Assembly: GCA_955652195.1 (NCBI GenBank)
Contig: CATPBC010000321.1
Location: forward strand, 1 to 18,271
Direction: 5' to 3'
Origin: an uncultured Xanthobacteraceae bacterium
GTDB lineage: Bacteria; Pseudomonadota; Alphaproteobacteria; Rhizobiales; Xanthobacteraceae
DNA: 18,271 nucleotides
In this document: positions 7,182 through 15,518 of the stretch, piece after piece
How positions within the stretch are numbered: the stretch's first letter is position 1
Layout: each line of letters begins with the position of its first letter
The notes under the pieces: model-generated
What the model saw: only the letters and a program-made list of their open reading frames with translations
Databases searched by the model: none
Told to the model about the DNA's origin: nothing
Program-made: the position numbers and the translations under genes

Positions 7182-7688
7182 TCAGCCGAGCGGCGGATCG
7201 GCCAGCACCACCGAGGTCTCGATCTGCCGCTCCGGGATCGTCCAATACATCTTGAGCAATGCGGCCTTGCGCTCCGGCGAGACGAGCGCGAAGCCGTGGC
7301 GTTGATAGAAGCGGATCGCCCAATCGGCGGCGGCCCAGGTGCCAACGAGCAGTTGGCGCGCGCTCGTCTGTCGTAAACGCTTGAGCAGCGCGCCGCCAAC
7401 GCCGCGCTGTTGATTGCCGGGCAGTACGTAGGCGTGACGAATGAGATCGACGTCGCGCACCGGCTGGAATCCCATCACGCCGATCAGCGTGCCGTCCTGC
7501 TCATAGCCCCAAAACGTTACGCCGGCGACGATCTCCTCATCGAGCTGCGCCGCCGGCATGTAGGGCACGTGCCATCGATCGGCGGGGATCACCCCGCGAT
7601 AGACCTCGGCGGCGGCATTGACGATCGCGAGGATCGCCGCGCGCTCGTCGGCGTGGCAAGAACGGATGCTGGTACGGATGCCGTTCAT
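7182..7688 (-). CDS. GNAT family N-acetyltransferase
   Basis: 168 residues with the GNAT fold. The N-terminal strand RTSIRSCHADERAAILAIVN is followed by a helix region, strand 4 GTLIGVMGFQPVRDVDLIRHAYVLP, and the acetyl-CoA pyrophosphate-binding loop QQRGVGGALLKRL (Q/R-x-x-G-x-G/A pattern). The C-terminal WAIRFYQRHGFALVS is the typical IxFYxxxGF motif. The enzyme transfers acetyl from acetyl-CoA to an amine; the substrate is unknown. I start at the ATG 7686-7688 (MNGIRTSIRS); an in-frame TTG two codons upstream is possible. No strong ribosome-binding site is visible for either. The gene converges on the frameshifted secreted-protein gene (16 bp from its restored stop) and is divergent from the nitroreductase. 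Confidence 0.9.
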   Translation of the reverse strand: MNGIRTSIRSCHADERAAILAIVNAAAEVYRGVIPADRWHVPYMPAAQLDEEIVAGVTFWGYEQDGTLIGVMGFQPVRDVDLIRHAYVLPGNQQRGVGGALLKRLRQTSARQLLVGTWAAADWAIRFYQRHGFALVSPERKAALLKMYWTIPERQIETSVVLADPPLG

Positions 7689-7814
7689 GATCAAAATGTT
7701 ATCCAGGGTCGCGGATGTAGTGTTCGCTATCTAGGGAAAGCGGATGTGACTAGCACCGAGGTTTGTTATCGAGGGAAGCCTATGCTACCCGCAGGACGCT
7801 TTGGAACGTAAAAC

Positions 7815-8417
7815 ATGCCCGATGCCCTTGAGCTTCTTACGACCCGGCGCTCCTGCAAAGCCGTCGAGCTTACTGGCCCTGCACCATCCCCAACCGAAAT
7901 TGACACGCTGCTGACCGTTGCTTCGCGGGTGCCCGATCACGGCAAACTCACACCTTGGCGCTTCATTGTATTCGAAGGTGAGGCGCGGTGTTCGGCCGGC
8001 GCAGCGATCGCCGCTGCATTTCGCGCAAAGTACCCGGACGCAAGCCCCGAGCATGTCGAGGCCGAACGCAAGCGTCTCGCGCGCGCACCTCTCGTGATCG
8101 CTGTGGTGAGCCGCGCCAGCCCACATGTGAAAATTCCGGAATGGGAGCAGGTGCTCTCGGCCGGCGCCGCTGCCATGAGCCTCGTACTTGCGGCGCATGC
8201 GCTGGGTTATGGGGCAAACTGGATCACCGAATGGTATGCCTATGACCGCAGCGTGCTCGACGCCCTTGGCCTCGCCCCGCACGAGCGCATCGCCGGCTTT
8301 ATTCACATCGGCAGGCCGCCGGGTCCGGCGCAGGATCGGCCCCGACCGCCGCTCGATGAGATTGTGTCCCGATTTAATCAGCCGACATCGAATCCTCGTT
8401 CGGCGGGGCAGTCCTGA
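7815..8417 (+). CDS. Nitroreductase family protein (YdjA-like)
   Basis: 200 residues of the FMN-dependent nitroreductase superfamily, closest in layout to the short YdjA-type proteins. RRSCKAVELTGPAPSPTEID (11-30) carries the N-terminal FMN-phosphate-contacting RRS motif. VPDHGKLTPWRFIVF follows, then EWEQVLSAGAAAMSLVLAAHALGYGANWITEWYAYD in the core and IAGFIHIGRPP near the C-terminus. These match the family blocks well. The enzymes reduce nitro- or quinone-type substrates with NAD(P)H, usually as homodimers in the cytoplasm; the substrate is not predictable. The ATG at 7815 has only a weak purine-rich upstream sequence (GGAACG). The gene is divergent from the GNAT gene and converges on the coiled-coil protein, with a 12-bp gap. 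Confidence 0.94.
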   Translation: MPDALELLTTRRSCKAVELTGPAPSPTEIDTLLTVASRVPDHGKLTPWRFIVFEGEARCSAGAAIAAAFRAKYPDASPEHVEAERKRLARAPLVIAVVSRASPHVKIPEWEQVLSAGAAAMSLVLAAHALGYGANWITEWYAYDRSVLDALGLAPHERIAGFIHIGRPPGPAQDRPRPPLDEIVSRFNQPTSNPRSAGQS

Positions 8418-8429
8418 TGAAATGTCAGG

Positions 8430-8768
8430 CTACTTCTTCTCGCCGCGCGGCTCGACCTTCACCTTTAATTGCGCCAGCTCGCCGTTTAATTTCGCAATTG
8501 TCGACTTGAGTGCTGCGATTTCGGCTTGGGCAACTGCAAGATCGCGACTGATGGTGGCAATCTTGTCCTGCGTCTCGCGCGTCAGCCTGGTCAATGCTTG
8601 CTGAAGAAACTCAATGTTGGCTTGCAGGCATCCGGTACGGCGCTCCATCTGCTTTTCTGCGGTGCAGACCTCCAACCCGCGAATGTCCTGTGCGGCCGCG
8701 GGTGACAGGAATGCTATAAGCAACGCCCCGGCATAGCGGTGCCAATGCCGCCGCAGTTCATCTGACAT
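8430..8768 (-). CDS. Exported coiled-coil hypothetical protein
   Basis: 112 residues. The N-terminus has basic residues (RRHWHRY), then a hydrophobic run AGALLIAFLSPAAAQ with a likely signal peptidase I cut after AAA, so the product is probably periplasmic. The mature part starts DIRGLEVC and has two cysteines (35 and 47) that could form a disulphide. From about residue 50 on, the heptad-rich sequence (EFLQQALTRLTRETQDKI, then LAVAQAEIAALKSTIAKLNG) predicts a single coiled coil and ends in a charged tail. I do not recognise a named family. It converges on the nitroreductase. The start ATG (8766-8768) has no ideal ribosome-binding site. Its function is unknown. Confidence 0.75.
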   Translation of the reverse strand: MSDELRRHWHRYAGALLIAFLSPAAAQDIRGLEVCTAEKQMERRTGCLQANIEFLQQALTRLTRETQDKIATISRDLAVAQAEIAALKSTIAKLNGELAQLKVKVEPRGEKK

Positions 8769-8888
8769 TCCCTAATGCCCCAAGCGCTGACATGACAGAT
8801 GGCTAATTGTCATCTGATCCGAGATTATCACGCTTGAAAGCGGGGTCTGCGATGTACTTTGCGGTCGACGGAATGCACACCGTCGTTA

Positions 8889-8917
8889 CAGGCACGAAGC
8901 CGAGATTGCTCAAAAAA
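8889..8917 (+). repeat. Left copy of a direct repeat flanking the ABC substrate-binding gene
   Basis: The sequence runs CAGGCA, then CCGAGATTGCTCAAAAAA at 8900-8917. The other copy lies at 10049-10075, downstream of the gene. The shared core is CCGAGATTGCyCAAAAAA, 17 of 18 identical, with CAGGCA a few bases before it in both copies. It could be a relic of duplication or insertion. Confidence 0.6.
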
Positions 8918-9031
8918 GTTGACGCCGATTCGTCGCCATGTCCGCTAATGGGTGCCGGCTCAACCGGACATTGACCTGGCACTGCGCGGTCCTTTGATCG
9001 ATGTGGTAGGGTGCCTTGGTAGGGGAAGCAC

Positions 9032-10018
9032 ATGCACCGGCGCGAGTTCATCGCATTGATCGGCGGCGCGGCAGCCGTATGGCCGCTCGCGGGACGCACG
9101 CAGCAGGGCGAGTCTATGCGGCGGGTCGGGATGTTGATGCCATATTCCCAAGGCGATGCCGACGGACAAGCCGTCATCGCAGCGTTTCAGCGGAGACTTC
9201 AAGATCTGGGTTGGATAGAGGGCCGCAACATCCGATTCGAGATCCGATGGGCCGGCGGCGATCCTGACAAGGCGCGGACTTTTGCCAAAGAGCTGATCGG
9301 CATGACACCGGACGTGATTGTGCCCAGTTCAAACCAGGTGACGACGATCCTGCAACAGGAAACACACACGATACCAATTGTGTTCGTGCTTGTTGGCGAT
9401 CCGGTCGGCAGCGGCTATGTCGCGAGCATGGCGCAGCCCGGCGGCAACCTCACCGGTTTCGCCGTTTTGGAGAATGCAATCGCCGGAAAGTGGGTGGAGA
9501 CATTAAGCGAGATTGCGCCTCAGGTCAGCCGCGTCGGGTTCATCCTGCATCCGGAAACACTCGCTAATATTGGGCTACTGCACGCGGCCGAAGCTTCCGC
9601 GACGTCAGGGATCAAGCTGGTTGCGCTTGGCGTGCACAACGCCGGCGAGATCGAGAGCGCCGTTACTGCGTTCGCGGCGCAGGGCAATGGTGGTCTGATC
9701 GCCGCGCCACATGCTATCACTTTTGCAAATCGCGACCTCATCGTCGAATTGGCCGCGCGCTATCGGCTTCCCGCTGTTTATGCATTTCGTAACTTCGCCA
9801 CTAGCGGCGGCCTGATCTCCTACGGGACCAATCCGATAATGATGTGGCGCGAGGGCGCGGCGTACGTTGATCGCATTCTTAAGGGCGCAAAGCCTGCCGA
9901 CCTACCGGCCCAGTTTCCGACCAAGTATGAACTGGTCATCAATCTCAAGACTGCCAAGGCGCTCGGCCTCACAGTGCCGCCACTGATGCTGGGACGCGCT
10001 GACGACGTGATCGAGTAA
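9032..10018 (+). CDS. ABC-type substrate-binding protein, orphan (ABC_sub_bind family)
   Basis: 328 residues of the ABC_sub_bind family (PF04392-like). The leader MHRREFIALIGGAAAVWPLA has two arginines before a hydrophobic core, as in Tat-like leaders of this family, so it is probably exported. The mature part has RRVGMLMPYSQGDADGQAVIAAFQ, LGWIEGRNIRFEIRWAGGD, TPDVIVPSSNQVTTIL, IPIVFVLVGDPVGSGYVASMAQPGGNLTGF and, near the end, the usual LAARYRLPAVYAFRNF...GGLISYG and GAAYVDRILKGAKPADLPAQFPTKYELVINLKTAKALGL. The protein appears complete. A GGGGAAG precedes the ATG. No permease or ATPase gene is adjacent, as is common for the many copies of this family in Bradyrhizobium-type genomes, so the ligand is unknown. 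The gene is bracketed by a direct repeat and lies next to tRNA-Arg. Confidence 0.93.
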   Translation: MHRREFIALIGGAAAVWPLAGRTQQGESMRRVGMLMPYSQGDADGQAVIAAFQRRLQDLGWIEGRNIRFEIRWAGGDPDKARTFAKELIGMTPDVIVPSSNQVTTILQQETHTIPIVFVLVGDPVGSGYVASMAQPGGNLTGFAVLENAIAGKWVETLSEIAPQVSRVGFILHPETLANIGLLHAAEASATSGIKLVALGVHNAGEIESAVTAFAAQGNGGLIAAPHAITFANRDLIVELAARYRLPAVYAFRNFATSGGLISYGTNPIMMWREGAAYVDRILKGAKPADLPAQFPTKYELVINLKTAKALGLTVPPLMLGRADDVIE

Positions 10019-10048
10019 TTTGAGATGACGCCGACGACTGCCCGCTTT

Positions 10049-10075
10049 CAGGCAAAACCGAGATTGCCCAAAAAA
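10049..10075 (+). repeat. Right copy of the direct repeat flanking the ABC substrate-binding gene
   Basis: The sequence runs CAGGCAAAA, then CCGAGATTGCCCAAAAAA at 10058-10075. It matches 8889-8917 except for one substitution in the core and a 2-base length difference before it. It ends 11 bp from the 3' end of tRNA-Arg. Confidence 0.6.
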
Positions 10076-10086
10076 CCCTTACGAAG

Positions 10087-10163
<77 letters not shown>

Positions 10164-10290
10164 ATTAGAGATACCCGTAGATAGCCAAACGCCGCTGACG
10201 CGGCAACCGGCACAGCGCTGCACGCGAGGACTCGTGTTTCCGGCGCGCCCAAAAAGTTCTAATCTTGCGGCCCAGCCACGGAGCAGCCCG

Positions 10291-11517
10291 ATGTCGCAAG
10301 TTGCAGAGAAGACCGAGAAGCGCGCGCCGAAAACGGCGCAGATCAAAGACGCCGCGTTCAAATGGGACGATCCGCTCGACCTTGAGAGCCAATTGACCGA
10401 GGAAGAGCGCATGGTGCGCGACACCGCGCGCGACTACGCGCAGGAGAAATTGTTTCCGCGCGTGCTCGCCGCCAATCGCGAGGGCACATTCAACGCCGAC
10501 ATCGTGCGTGAAATGGGCGCGCTCGGCATGCTCGGCGTGACTATTCCCCAAGAATACGGCGGCGCCGGTCTCAACTACGTCTGCTACGGGCTGATCGCGC
10601 GCGAGCTGGAGCGCGTCGATTCCGGCTTCCGCTCCATGATGTCGGTGCAATCTTCGCTCGTGATGTATGCGATCTACGCCTATGGCAGCGAAGCACAGCG
10701 CCGCAAATATCTGCCGAAACTTGCAACCGGCGAGCTAGTGGGCTGCTTCGGCCTCACCGAGCCCGATCACGGCTCCGATCCCGGCTCGATGACAACGCGC
10801 GCCGCGAAAGCGCCCGGCGGCTACAAGCTCACCGGGGCGAAGACCTGGATCACCAACGCGCCGGTCGCCGACATCGCCGTGGTGTGGGCCAAGCTCGACG
10901 GCAAGATCCGCGGCTTCCTTGTCGAACGCGGCACCAAGGGGCTATCGACGCCGAAGATCGAAGGCAAATTGAGCCTGCGCGCCTCGATCACCGGCGAACT
11001 CGTCTTCGACGGCGCGCTGGTGCCGGAAGACAATTTGCTGCCGAACGTGTCCGGGCTCGCCGGCCCGTTCGGCTGCCTCAATGTCGCGCGCGCCGGCATC
11101 GCCTGGGGCGCGATGGGCGCCGCCGAATTCTGCTGGCATCGCGCCCGCGATTATGTGCTCACGCGCAAGCAGTTCGGCCGGCCGCTCGCCGCCAATCAGC
11201 TCGTGCAGAAGAAGCTCGCCGACATGCAGACCGAAATCACGCTCGGCCTGCACGCGGCGCTGCGGCTGTCGCGGCTGATCGACGAAGGCAAGGCGTCGCC
11301 ACCGGCGATCTCGCTGCTCAAGCGCAACAATTGCGGCAAGGCGCTGGAAGTGGCACGGCTTGCCCGCGACATGCACGGCGGTAACGGCATCACCGAAGAG
11401 TTTCATGTCATGCGCGTGCTGTGCAATCTCGAGACCGTCAACACCTACGAAGGCACGCACGACGTTCACGCGCTGGTGCTCGGCCGCGCGCAGACCGGCA
11501 TCCAGGCGTTCATGTGA
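10291..11517 (+). CDS. gcdH: Glutaryl-CoA dehydrogenase (acyl-CoA dehydrogenase family)
   Basis: 408 residues, the normal length. This FAD enzyme oxidises and decarboxylates glutaryl-CoA to crotonyl-CoA in lysine, tryptophan and aromatic breakdown. Features in order are an N-terminal helical domain with [63 protein letters not shown]; the FAD-domain motif [16 protein letters not shown] (152-167); [16 protein letters not shown]; and the C-terminal [15 protein letters not shown]...[24 protein letters not shown]. Glu387 in TYEGTHD is the expected catalytic base. The YEGTHD tail and [14 protein letters not shown] favour glutaryl-CoA over other acyl-CoA dehydrogenases. The start ATG (10291) has GGAG upstream; the upstream in-frame ATG at 10234 was rejected. 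It is a single-gene unit, with a palindromic element 1 bp after the stop. Confidence 0.94.
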   Translation: MSQVAEKTEKRAPKTAQIKDAAFKWDDPLDLESQLTEEERMVRDTARDYAQEKLFPRVLAANREGTFNADIVREMGALGMLGVTIPQEYGGAGLNYVCYGLIARELERVDSGFRSMMSVQSSLVMYAIYAYGSEAQRRKYLPKLATGELVGCFGLTEPDHGSDPGSMTTRAAKAPGGYKLTGAKTWITNAPVADIAVVWAKLDGKIRGFLVERGTKGLSTPKIEGKLSLRASITGELVFDGALVPEDNLLPNVSGLAGPFGCLNVARAGIAWGAMGAAEFCWHRARDYVLTRKQFGRPLAANQLVQKKLADMQTEITLGLHAALRLSRLIDEGKASPPAISLLKRNNCGKALEVARLARDMHGGNGITEEFHVMRVLCNLETVNTYEGTHDVHALVLGRAQTGIQAFM

Positions 11518-11518
11518 T

Positions 11519-11656
11519 TGTCATTCCGGGCCGAGCGAAGCGAGGAACCCGGAATCCATAGTCACCGCCGCCGCCGAAAATGGCTTGAACCGTCACAAAT
11601 TGCGTTTCCTGTGGCTATGGATTCCGGGCTCGCGCTATGCGCGCCCCGGAATGACA
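11519..11656. repeat. Intergenic palindromic element, CATTCCGGG type
   Basis: The left arm (11519-11561) starts TGTCATTCCGGG and ends GGAATCCATAG. The right arm (11615-11656) starts CTATGGATTCCGGG and ends CCGGAATGACA. The outer ends are inverted copies. Each arm also folds on itself (ATTCCGGG at 11523-11530 with CCCGGAAT at 11547-11554 on the left). The 53-bp centre is not repeated. It lies between gcdH and the DUF2277 gene, 1 bp after the gcdH stop. From memory, this class is common in Bradyrhizobium-like genomes. Confidence 0.85.
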
Positions 11657-11672
11657 GAATAAGGAGGACCCG

Positions 11673-11939
11673 ATGTGCCGCAATATTCGCACGCTGTTTA
11701 ATTTCGAGCCGCCGGCGAGCGACGACGAAATCCGCGCCTCGGCGCTGCAATTCGTGCGCAAGCTGAGCGGCTTTAATCATCCGTCGCGCGCCAACGAAGC
11801 CGCGTTCGACCGCGCCGTGGATGACGTGACCGACGCGGCGCGCCGGTTGCTCGGCTCGCTCGCCACCGCAAGCCCGGCGAAGAACCGCGAGGCCGAAGCG
11901 ATGAAAGCGCGGGAGAGGGCCAAAGCGCGGTTTGCTTGA
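11673..11939 (+). CDS. DUF2277 domain-containing protein
   Basis: 88 residues that match the DUF2277 family almost end to end: MCRNIRTLFNFEPPASDDEIRASALQFVRKLSGFNHPSRANEAAFDRAVDDVTDAARRLL. The N-terminal MCRNIRTLFNFEPP and the HPSRANEAAF stretch are characteristic. The C-terminus is a charged Lys/Arg/Glu tail. The function of the family is unknown; it is a small, soluble, probably helical protein with one cysteine. The start ATG is preceded by AAGGAGG at good spacing, so the start is secure. The gene lies between two palindromic elements, after gcdH on the same strand and convergent with priA. It may be read through from gcdH. Confidence 0.95.
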   Translation: MCRNIRTLFNFEPPASDDEIRASALQFVRKLSGFNHPSRANEAAFDRAVDDVTDAARRLLGSLATASPAKNREAEAMKARERAKARFA

Positions 11940-11952
11940 GCTGACTTCGATA

Positions 11953-12040
11953 CGTCATTGCGATCGAAGCGAAGCAATCCAGCGTTTAATTCGTTCCGGA
12001 TGGCTGGATTGCTTCGTCGCTTGCGCTCCTCGCAATGACG
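11953..12040. repeat. Intergenic palindromic element, CGTCATTGCG type, copy 1
   Basis: CGTCATTGCG (11953-11962) and CGCAATGACG (12031-12040) are exact inverted ends. Inside, AGCAATCCAGC pairs with GCTGGATTGCT. It fills the gap between the convergent DUF2277 and priA genes. A second copy of the same family lies at 16134-16214. In RNA it would form a long hairpin from either strand and could act as a bidirectional terminator or stabiliser. Confidence 0.88.
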
Positions 12041-12089
12041 TCGTTGATTCATTCTACTGCAATTTCACGGCCGAGCGCACGAACGAGCG

Positions 12090-14276
12090 TCACAAAAAAC
12101 TTTGCGGGTCGATGTCGATCTCGAGCTTGATCGGCCCCCACCTTTTCGGCGCCTTGGCAAGCCAGCGGCGCAGATAGGCGGTGAGATCGTAACCGCGCGG
12201 CGCTTTGATCAGCAAACGCAAGCGATGGCGGCCGCGCACCAAAGCAAGCGGCGCCTCGGCCGGACCGAGCACGTGCACGCGCTCCATCCTGTTTTCGTTG
12301 AGCGGCGCCGCGCGCGCCAGTTCGCGCGCATAAGCGGCGGTGTCGTGCTTGTCGGGGCCGGAAATCACGATCGAGGCGAGCCGGCCGAACGGCGGATAGC
12401 CGGTGCTCTCGCGCGATACGATCTCCGCCGCATAGAACGCCTCGCGGTCCTGCGCGATCAGCGCGCGCATCACCGGATGCTCGGGCTGATGCGTCTGCAA
12501 CAGCCCCAAGCCGACGCCGACGTCGCGGCCGGCGCGCCCGATCACCTGATGCAGCAACTGAAAGGTGCGCTCCGCCGCGCGCGGATCGCCGTTGCTCAGG
12601 CCGAGATCGGCGTCGATGACGCCGACCAGATTGAGCATCGGGAAATGATGGCCCTTGGCGACGAGCTGGGTGCCGATCACGATGTCGAAGCGGCCGGCGG
12701 CGACGTCGGCTAATTCCTCGCGCATCCGCTCGATGGTGGTGACGAGATCGCTCGAGAGCACCAACAGCCGCGCCTGCGGGAAAAGCTGACGCACCTCCTC
12801 TTCCAGGCGTTCGACGCCGGGGCCGACGGCAACAAAGGAATCCGCGGCCCCGCATTTCGGACAGGTCGGCGGATGCGGCATGGCGAAGCCGCAATGGTGG
12901 CAGACGAGCTGGCGGCGGAAACGGTGATCGACCAGCCAGGCGTCGCAATTCGGACAGGCGAAGCGAAAGCCGCAAGCGCGGCACAGCGTCAGCGGCGCAT
13001 AGCCGCGGCGGTTGAGGAACAACAGCGCCTGCTCGCGGCGGTCTAACGCGGCCCTCACGGCGCCGGCGAGCACAGGCGAAATGAACCGGCCGGGCGGTGG
13101 CCGCTCGCGGCGCAGGTCAATCGCCTCGACCATCGGCAGGCGCTGGCCGCCGAAGCGCTCCGGCAGCGCCAGGCGCGCGTAGCGGCCGCGCCGGGCATTG
13201 ACTTCGCTCTCGATCGACGGCGTCGCCGACGATAACACGACGGGAATCCCAGCAATGTGCCCGCGTACCACCGCCATGTCGCGGGCGTGATAACGCACGC
13301 CGTCCTCCTGCTTGTAGGCCGGATCGTGCTCCTCATCGACCACGATCAGGCCGAGATCGGCGTAAGGCAGAAACAAAGCCGAGCGCGCCCCGACCACGAC
13401 GCTGACTTCACCATCGGCGACGGCGCGCCAGGTGCGCGCCCGCTGGCGCGGCGTCAGTTCGGAATGCCACGCCGCGGGCCGCGTACCGAAACGGGCCGAG
13501 AAGCGGTCGAGAAATTGCGTGGTAAGCGCAATCTCCGGCATCAGGATCAAGCTCTGCCGGCCGCGGCGGATGGTGTCCGCCACCGCCTCGAAATAGACCT
13601 CGGTCTTGCCGGAGCCGGTGACGCCATCGAGCAGCGTGACCGAATAGCCGCCCTTGGCGATGGTGGCTTGCAACGCCGCCGCGGCGGCGCGCTGGTCGGC
13701 GGTCAAATCCGACTGAATGAAATCGGGATTCGGCGGCTGCGCCACCGGCTCGGGCGGCAGCACCACGATTTGCAACGTGCCTTCGTCGACGAGCCCGTCG
13801 ATCACGCCGGCGCTCACCCCAGCCTCGCGCGCGGCCTCCGACTTGCCGCGCACCATGCCGTCGGCGAACAGCGCAAGCACGCGCCGGCGTGCGCCGGTCA
13901 GCCGTTCCGGCGCCGCGCCGGCCAGCCGCACGCCGACCCGCTCGCGCTCGGCGCCCAAATGCTCGCCCATGCGCAGGCACATGCGCAGCACCATGCCGCG
14001 CGCGCTGAGCGTGTAATTTGCCACCCAATCGACGAAGCTGCGCAGCTCGGGCTTGAGCGGCGGGAATTCAAGCTTCTCCTCGACGTCTTTGAGCCGGTTA
14101 TCGAGCCGCGGATTGGGTTTTTCGTTCTCCGCCCACACCACCCCGGTGGTTTCGCGCGGCCCGAGCGGCACAGTGACGATGTCGCCCGGGGCGAGCTCAA
14201 GCTCCGCCGGCGCACGATAGGAATAGGGCCGATCCAGCGCGACCGGCACCAGCACGTCAACGACCCGTTTGGCCAT
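12090..14276 (-). CDS. priA: Primosomal replication protein N' (PriA helicase)
   Basis: 728 residues, a full-length superfamily 2 DNA helicase that reloads the replisome at stalled or recombination forks. The N-terminal 3'-end-binding domain begins VVDVLVPVALDRPYSYRAP. A linker leads to helicase motif I LLDGVTGSGKTEVY (215-228), motif II DEEHD (314-318) and motif III LSSATPS (348-354). The zinc-binding region has eight cysteines (432, 435, 441, 444, 459, 462, 472, 475). Helicase lobe 2 carries DIVIGTQLVAKGHHFP, GVIDADLGLS and HQVIGRAGRDVG. All core motifs are intact. The start is the ATG at 14274-14276 (MAKRVVDV); the open frame extends to 14432 only by reading a palindromic element. It is divergent from the recombinase gene, with the promoter presumably in the 143-bp gap. 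Confidence 0.98.
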   Translation of the reverse strand: MAKRVVDVLVPVALDRPYSYRAPAELELAPGDIVTVPLGPRETTGVVWAENEKPNPRLDNRLKDVEEKLEFPPLKPELRSFVDWVANYTLSARGMVLRMCLRMGEHLGAERERVGVRLAGAAPERLTGARRRVLALFADGMVRGKSEAAREAGVSAGVIDGLVDEGTLQIVVLPPEPVAQPPNPDFIQSDLTADQRAAAAALQATIAKGGYSVTLLDGVTGSGKTEVYFEAVADTIRRGRQSLILMPEIALTTQFLDRFSARFGTRPAAWHSELTPRQRARTWRAVADGEVSVVVGARSALFLPYADLGLIVVDEEHDPAYKQEDGVRYHARDMAVVRGHIAGIPVVLSSATPSIESEVNARRGRYARLALPERFGGQRLPMVEAIDLRRERPPPGRFISPVLAGAVRAALDRREQALLFLNRRGYAPLTLCRACGFRFACPNCDAWLVDHRFRRQLVCHHCGFAMPHPPTCPKCGAADSFVAVGPGVERLEEEVRQLFPQARLLVLSSDLVTTIERMREELADVAAGRFDIVIGTQLVAKGHHFPMLNLVGVIDADLGLSNGDPRAAERTFQLLHQVIGRAGRDVGVGLGLLQTHQPEHPVMRALIAQDREAFYAAEIVSRESTGYPPFGRLASIVISGPDKHDTAAYARELARAAPLNENRMERVHVLGPAEAPLALVRGRHRLRLLIKAPRGYDLTAYLRRWLAKAPKRWGPIKLEIDIDPQSFL

Positions 14277-14335
14277 GTCCTGATTGTCCGCCGATTCTCG
14301 CCGATTTAGGAAGGGTAAAGACGGTGGGCTTATTG

Positions 14336-14420
14336 TCCGCTCATTCCCGCGAAGGCGGGAATCTATTATCCCCGTGCCCGGAAAAGGAGCTGGGTCCCCG
14401 CCGCCGCGGGGACGAGCGGA
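14336..14420. repeat. Intergenic palindromic element, CATTCCCGCGAAGGCGGGAAT type, in the priA/xerC gap
   Basis: There are three stems. The outer TCCGCTC (14336-14342) pairs with GAGCGGA (14414-14420). Inner hairpin 1 is ATTCCCGC/GCGGGAAT (14343-14350, 14355-14362). Inner hairpin 2 is GTCCCCGC/GCGGGGAC (14394-14401, 14406-14413). The last base of the outer stem is the A of the recombinase ATG. It lies in the divergent promoter region. Confidence 0.85.
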
Positions 14421-15367
14421 TGATGAAAGCAAAGACCGAAATCAGTTTCGTGGCCCCCAAAGTCGCGGCGGAGATCGAGGCTTGGCTGCGGCATCTCGGC
14501 GCCGAGCGCAACCTTTCGGGGAAAACAATCGAAGCCTACCGGCGCGACGTGCTGCAATTCCTGCACTTTCTCGCCGAGCATCTGGGCGGCGCGCCGTCCT
14601 TGAGAGACCTGGCGGCGCTTGCGCCAGCTGACGTGCGCGCTTTCCTCGCGGCGCGGCGCGCCGACGCCATCAGCAGCCGTTCGCTGATGCGCGCGCTCGC
14701 CGGCATCCGCGCCTTCGGCCGCTTCCTCGAACGCAGCGGCACCGGCAAGCTCGGTGCGCTCGCCGCGGTGCGCGGACCCAAGATCGCCAAGACCCTGCCG
14801 CGGCCGCTGCCGGTCGAGGCGGCAAAATCCATGGCCGATGCGACCATTGCCGCCGGAGACGGCCGCGGCGCATGGATTCACGCCCGCGACGCGGCGGCAC
14901 TGGCGCTGCTCTATGGCTGCGGGCTGCGCATCTCCGAGGCGCTCGGGATCAAGCGCGGCGATTTCGACGGACGCGACGTGCTAACCGTCACTGGCAAGGG
15001 CCGCAAGCAGCGCATGGTGCCGCTGATCGCGCCGGTGCAGAAACTGATCGCCGATTACATCGCGCTCTGCCCCTATGACCTGCCCGGCGACGGACCGCTG
15101 TTTGTCGGTGAAAAAGGCGGCGCGCTCTCGCCGCGCATCGTGCAGCTCGCCATGGCGCGGCTGCGCGGCGCGCTCGGGCTCGACGCAACGGCGACGCCGC
15201 ACGCCTTGCGGCATTCCTTCGCCACCCATTTACTGGCGCGCGGCGGCGATTTGCGCGCGATCCAGGAACTGCTCGGCCACGCCTCGCTGTCCACCACCCA
15301 GATTTACACCGCCGTCGACGCCGAGCGCCTGATCGCGGCCTATCGCAGCGCGCATCCCCGCGCTTGA
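14420..15367 (+). CDS. xerC: Tyrosine recombinase, XerC/XerD type
   Basis: 315 residues, the typical Xer length. Xer recombinases resolve chromosome dimers at dif with FtsK. The N-terminal SAM-like core-binding domain covers about 10-105 ([25 protein letters not shown]). The catalytic domain has all expected residues: Arg170 in CGLRISEAL, Lys193 in TGKGRKQR, His261 and Arg264 in [10 protein letters not shown], His287 in [14 protein letters not shown] and Tyr296 as nucleophile. The [14 protein letters not shown] ending and the position next to priA fit a chromosomal Xer protein rather than a phage integrase. The start is uncertain by one codon (ATGATG at 14420-14425), and the ATG abuts a palindromic element; no strong ribosome-binding site is visible. 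XerC rather than XerD is assigned by overall resemblance and context, so it is less certain. Confidence 0.92.
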   Translation: MMKAKTEISFVAPKVAAEIEAWLRHLGAERNLSGKTIEAYRRDVLQFLHFLAEHLGGAPSLRDLAALAPADVRAFLAARRADAISSRSLMRALAGIRAFGRFLERSGTGKLGALAAVRGPKIAKTLPRPLPVEAAKSMADATIAAGDGRGAWIHARDAAALALLYGCGLRISEALGIKRGDFDGRDVLTVTGKGRKQRMVPLIAPVQKLIADYIALCPYDLPGDGPLFVGEKGGALSPRIVQLAMARLRGALGLDATATPHALRHSFATHLLARGGDLRAIQELLGHASLSTTQIYTAVDAERLIAAYRSAHPRA

Positions 15368-15404
15368 CGACGGCTTACGGCGTCATCCCTTTCGAACGAG
15401 ACTT

Positions 15405-15499
15405 GACCCCCACCTTATTCCTCCCCCTTTTAGGGGGAGGAAACAGATTGCCGCCGCTTCTTCCCTCCCCCTGAAAGGGGGAGGGTCAGGGCGGGGGTC
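15405..15499. repeat. Intergenic palindromic element, CCTCCCCCT type
   Basis: The outer stem is GACCCCC (15405-15411) with GGGGGTC (15493-15499). Hairpin 1 is TTCCTCCCCCT/AGGGGGAGGAA (15418-15428, 15432-15442). Hairpin 2 is CCCTCCCCCT/AGGGGGAGGG (15463-15472, 15476-15485). All three stems are perfect. It lies between xerC and the DUF4337 gene, which are on the same strand. The layout equals that of 14336-14420, though the sequence is unrelated. Confidence 0.88.
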
Positions 15500-15518
15500 G
15501 CAATCAGCGAGATCATCA

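Noticed and set aside
8803..9177. A 124-codon minus-strand frame upstream of and overlapping the substrate-binding gene
   Set aside because: It overlaps the conserved start and leader of the substrate-binding protein and shows no recognisable domain; the rest of 8769-9031 holds only the direct repeat and a 7-bp ATGTCCG/CGGACAT dyad.
13257..14309. A 350-codon open frame on the plus strand opposite priA
   Set aside because: It is antisense to the intact priA helicase, His/Arg/Ala-rich and without recognisable domains; long shadow frames are expected at this GC content.
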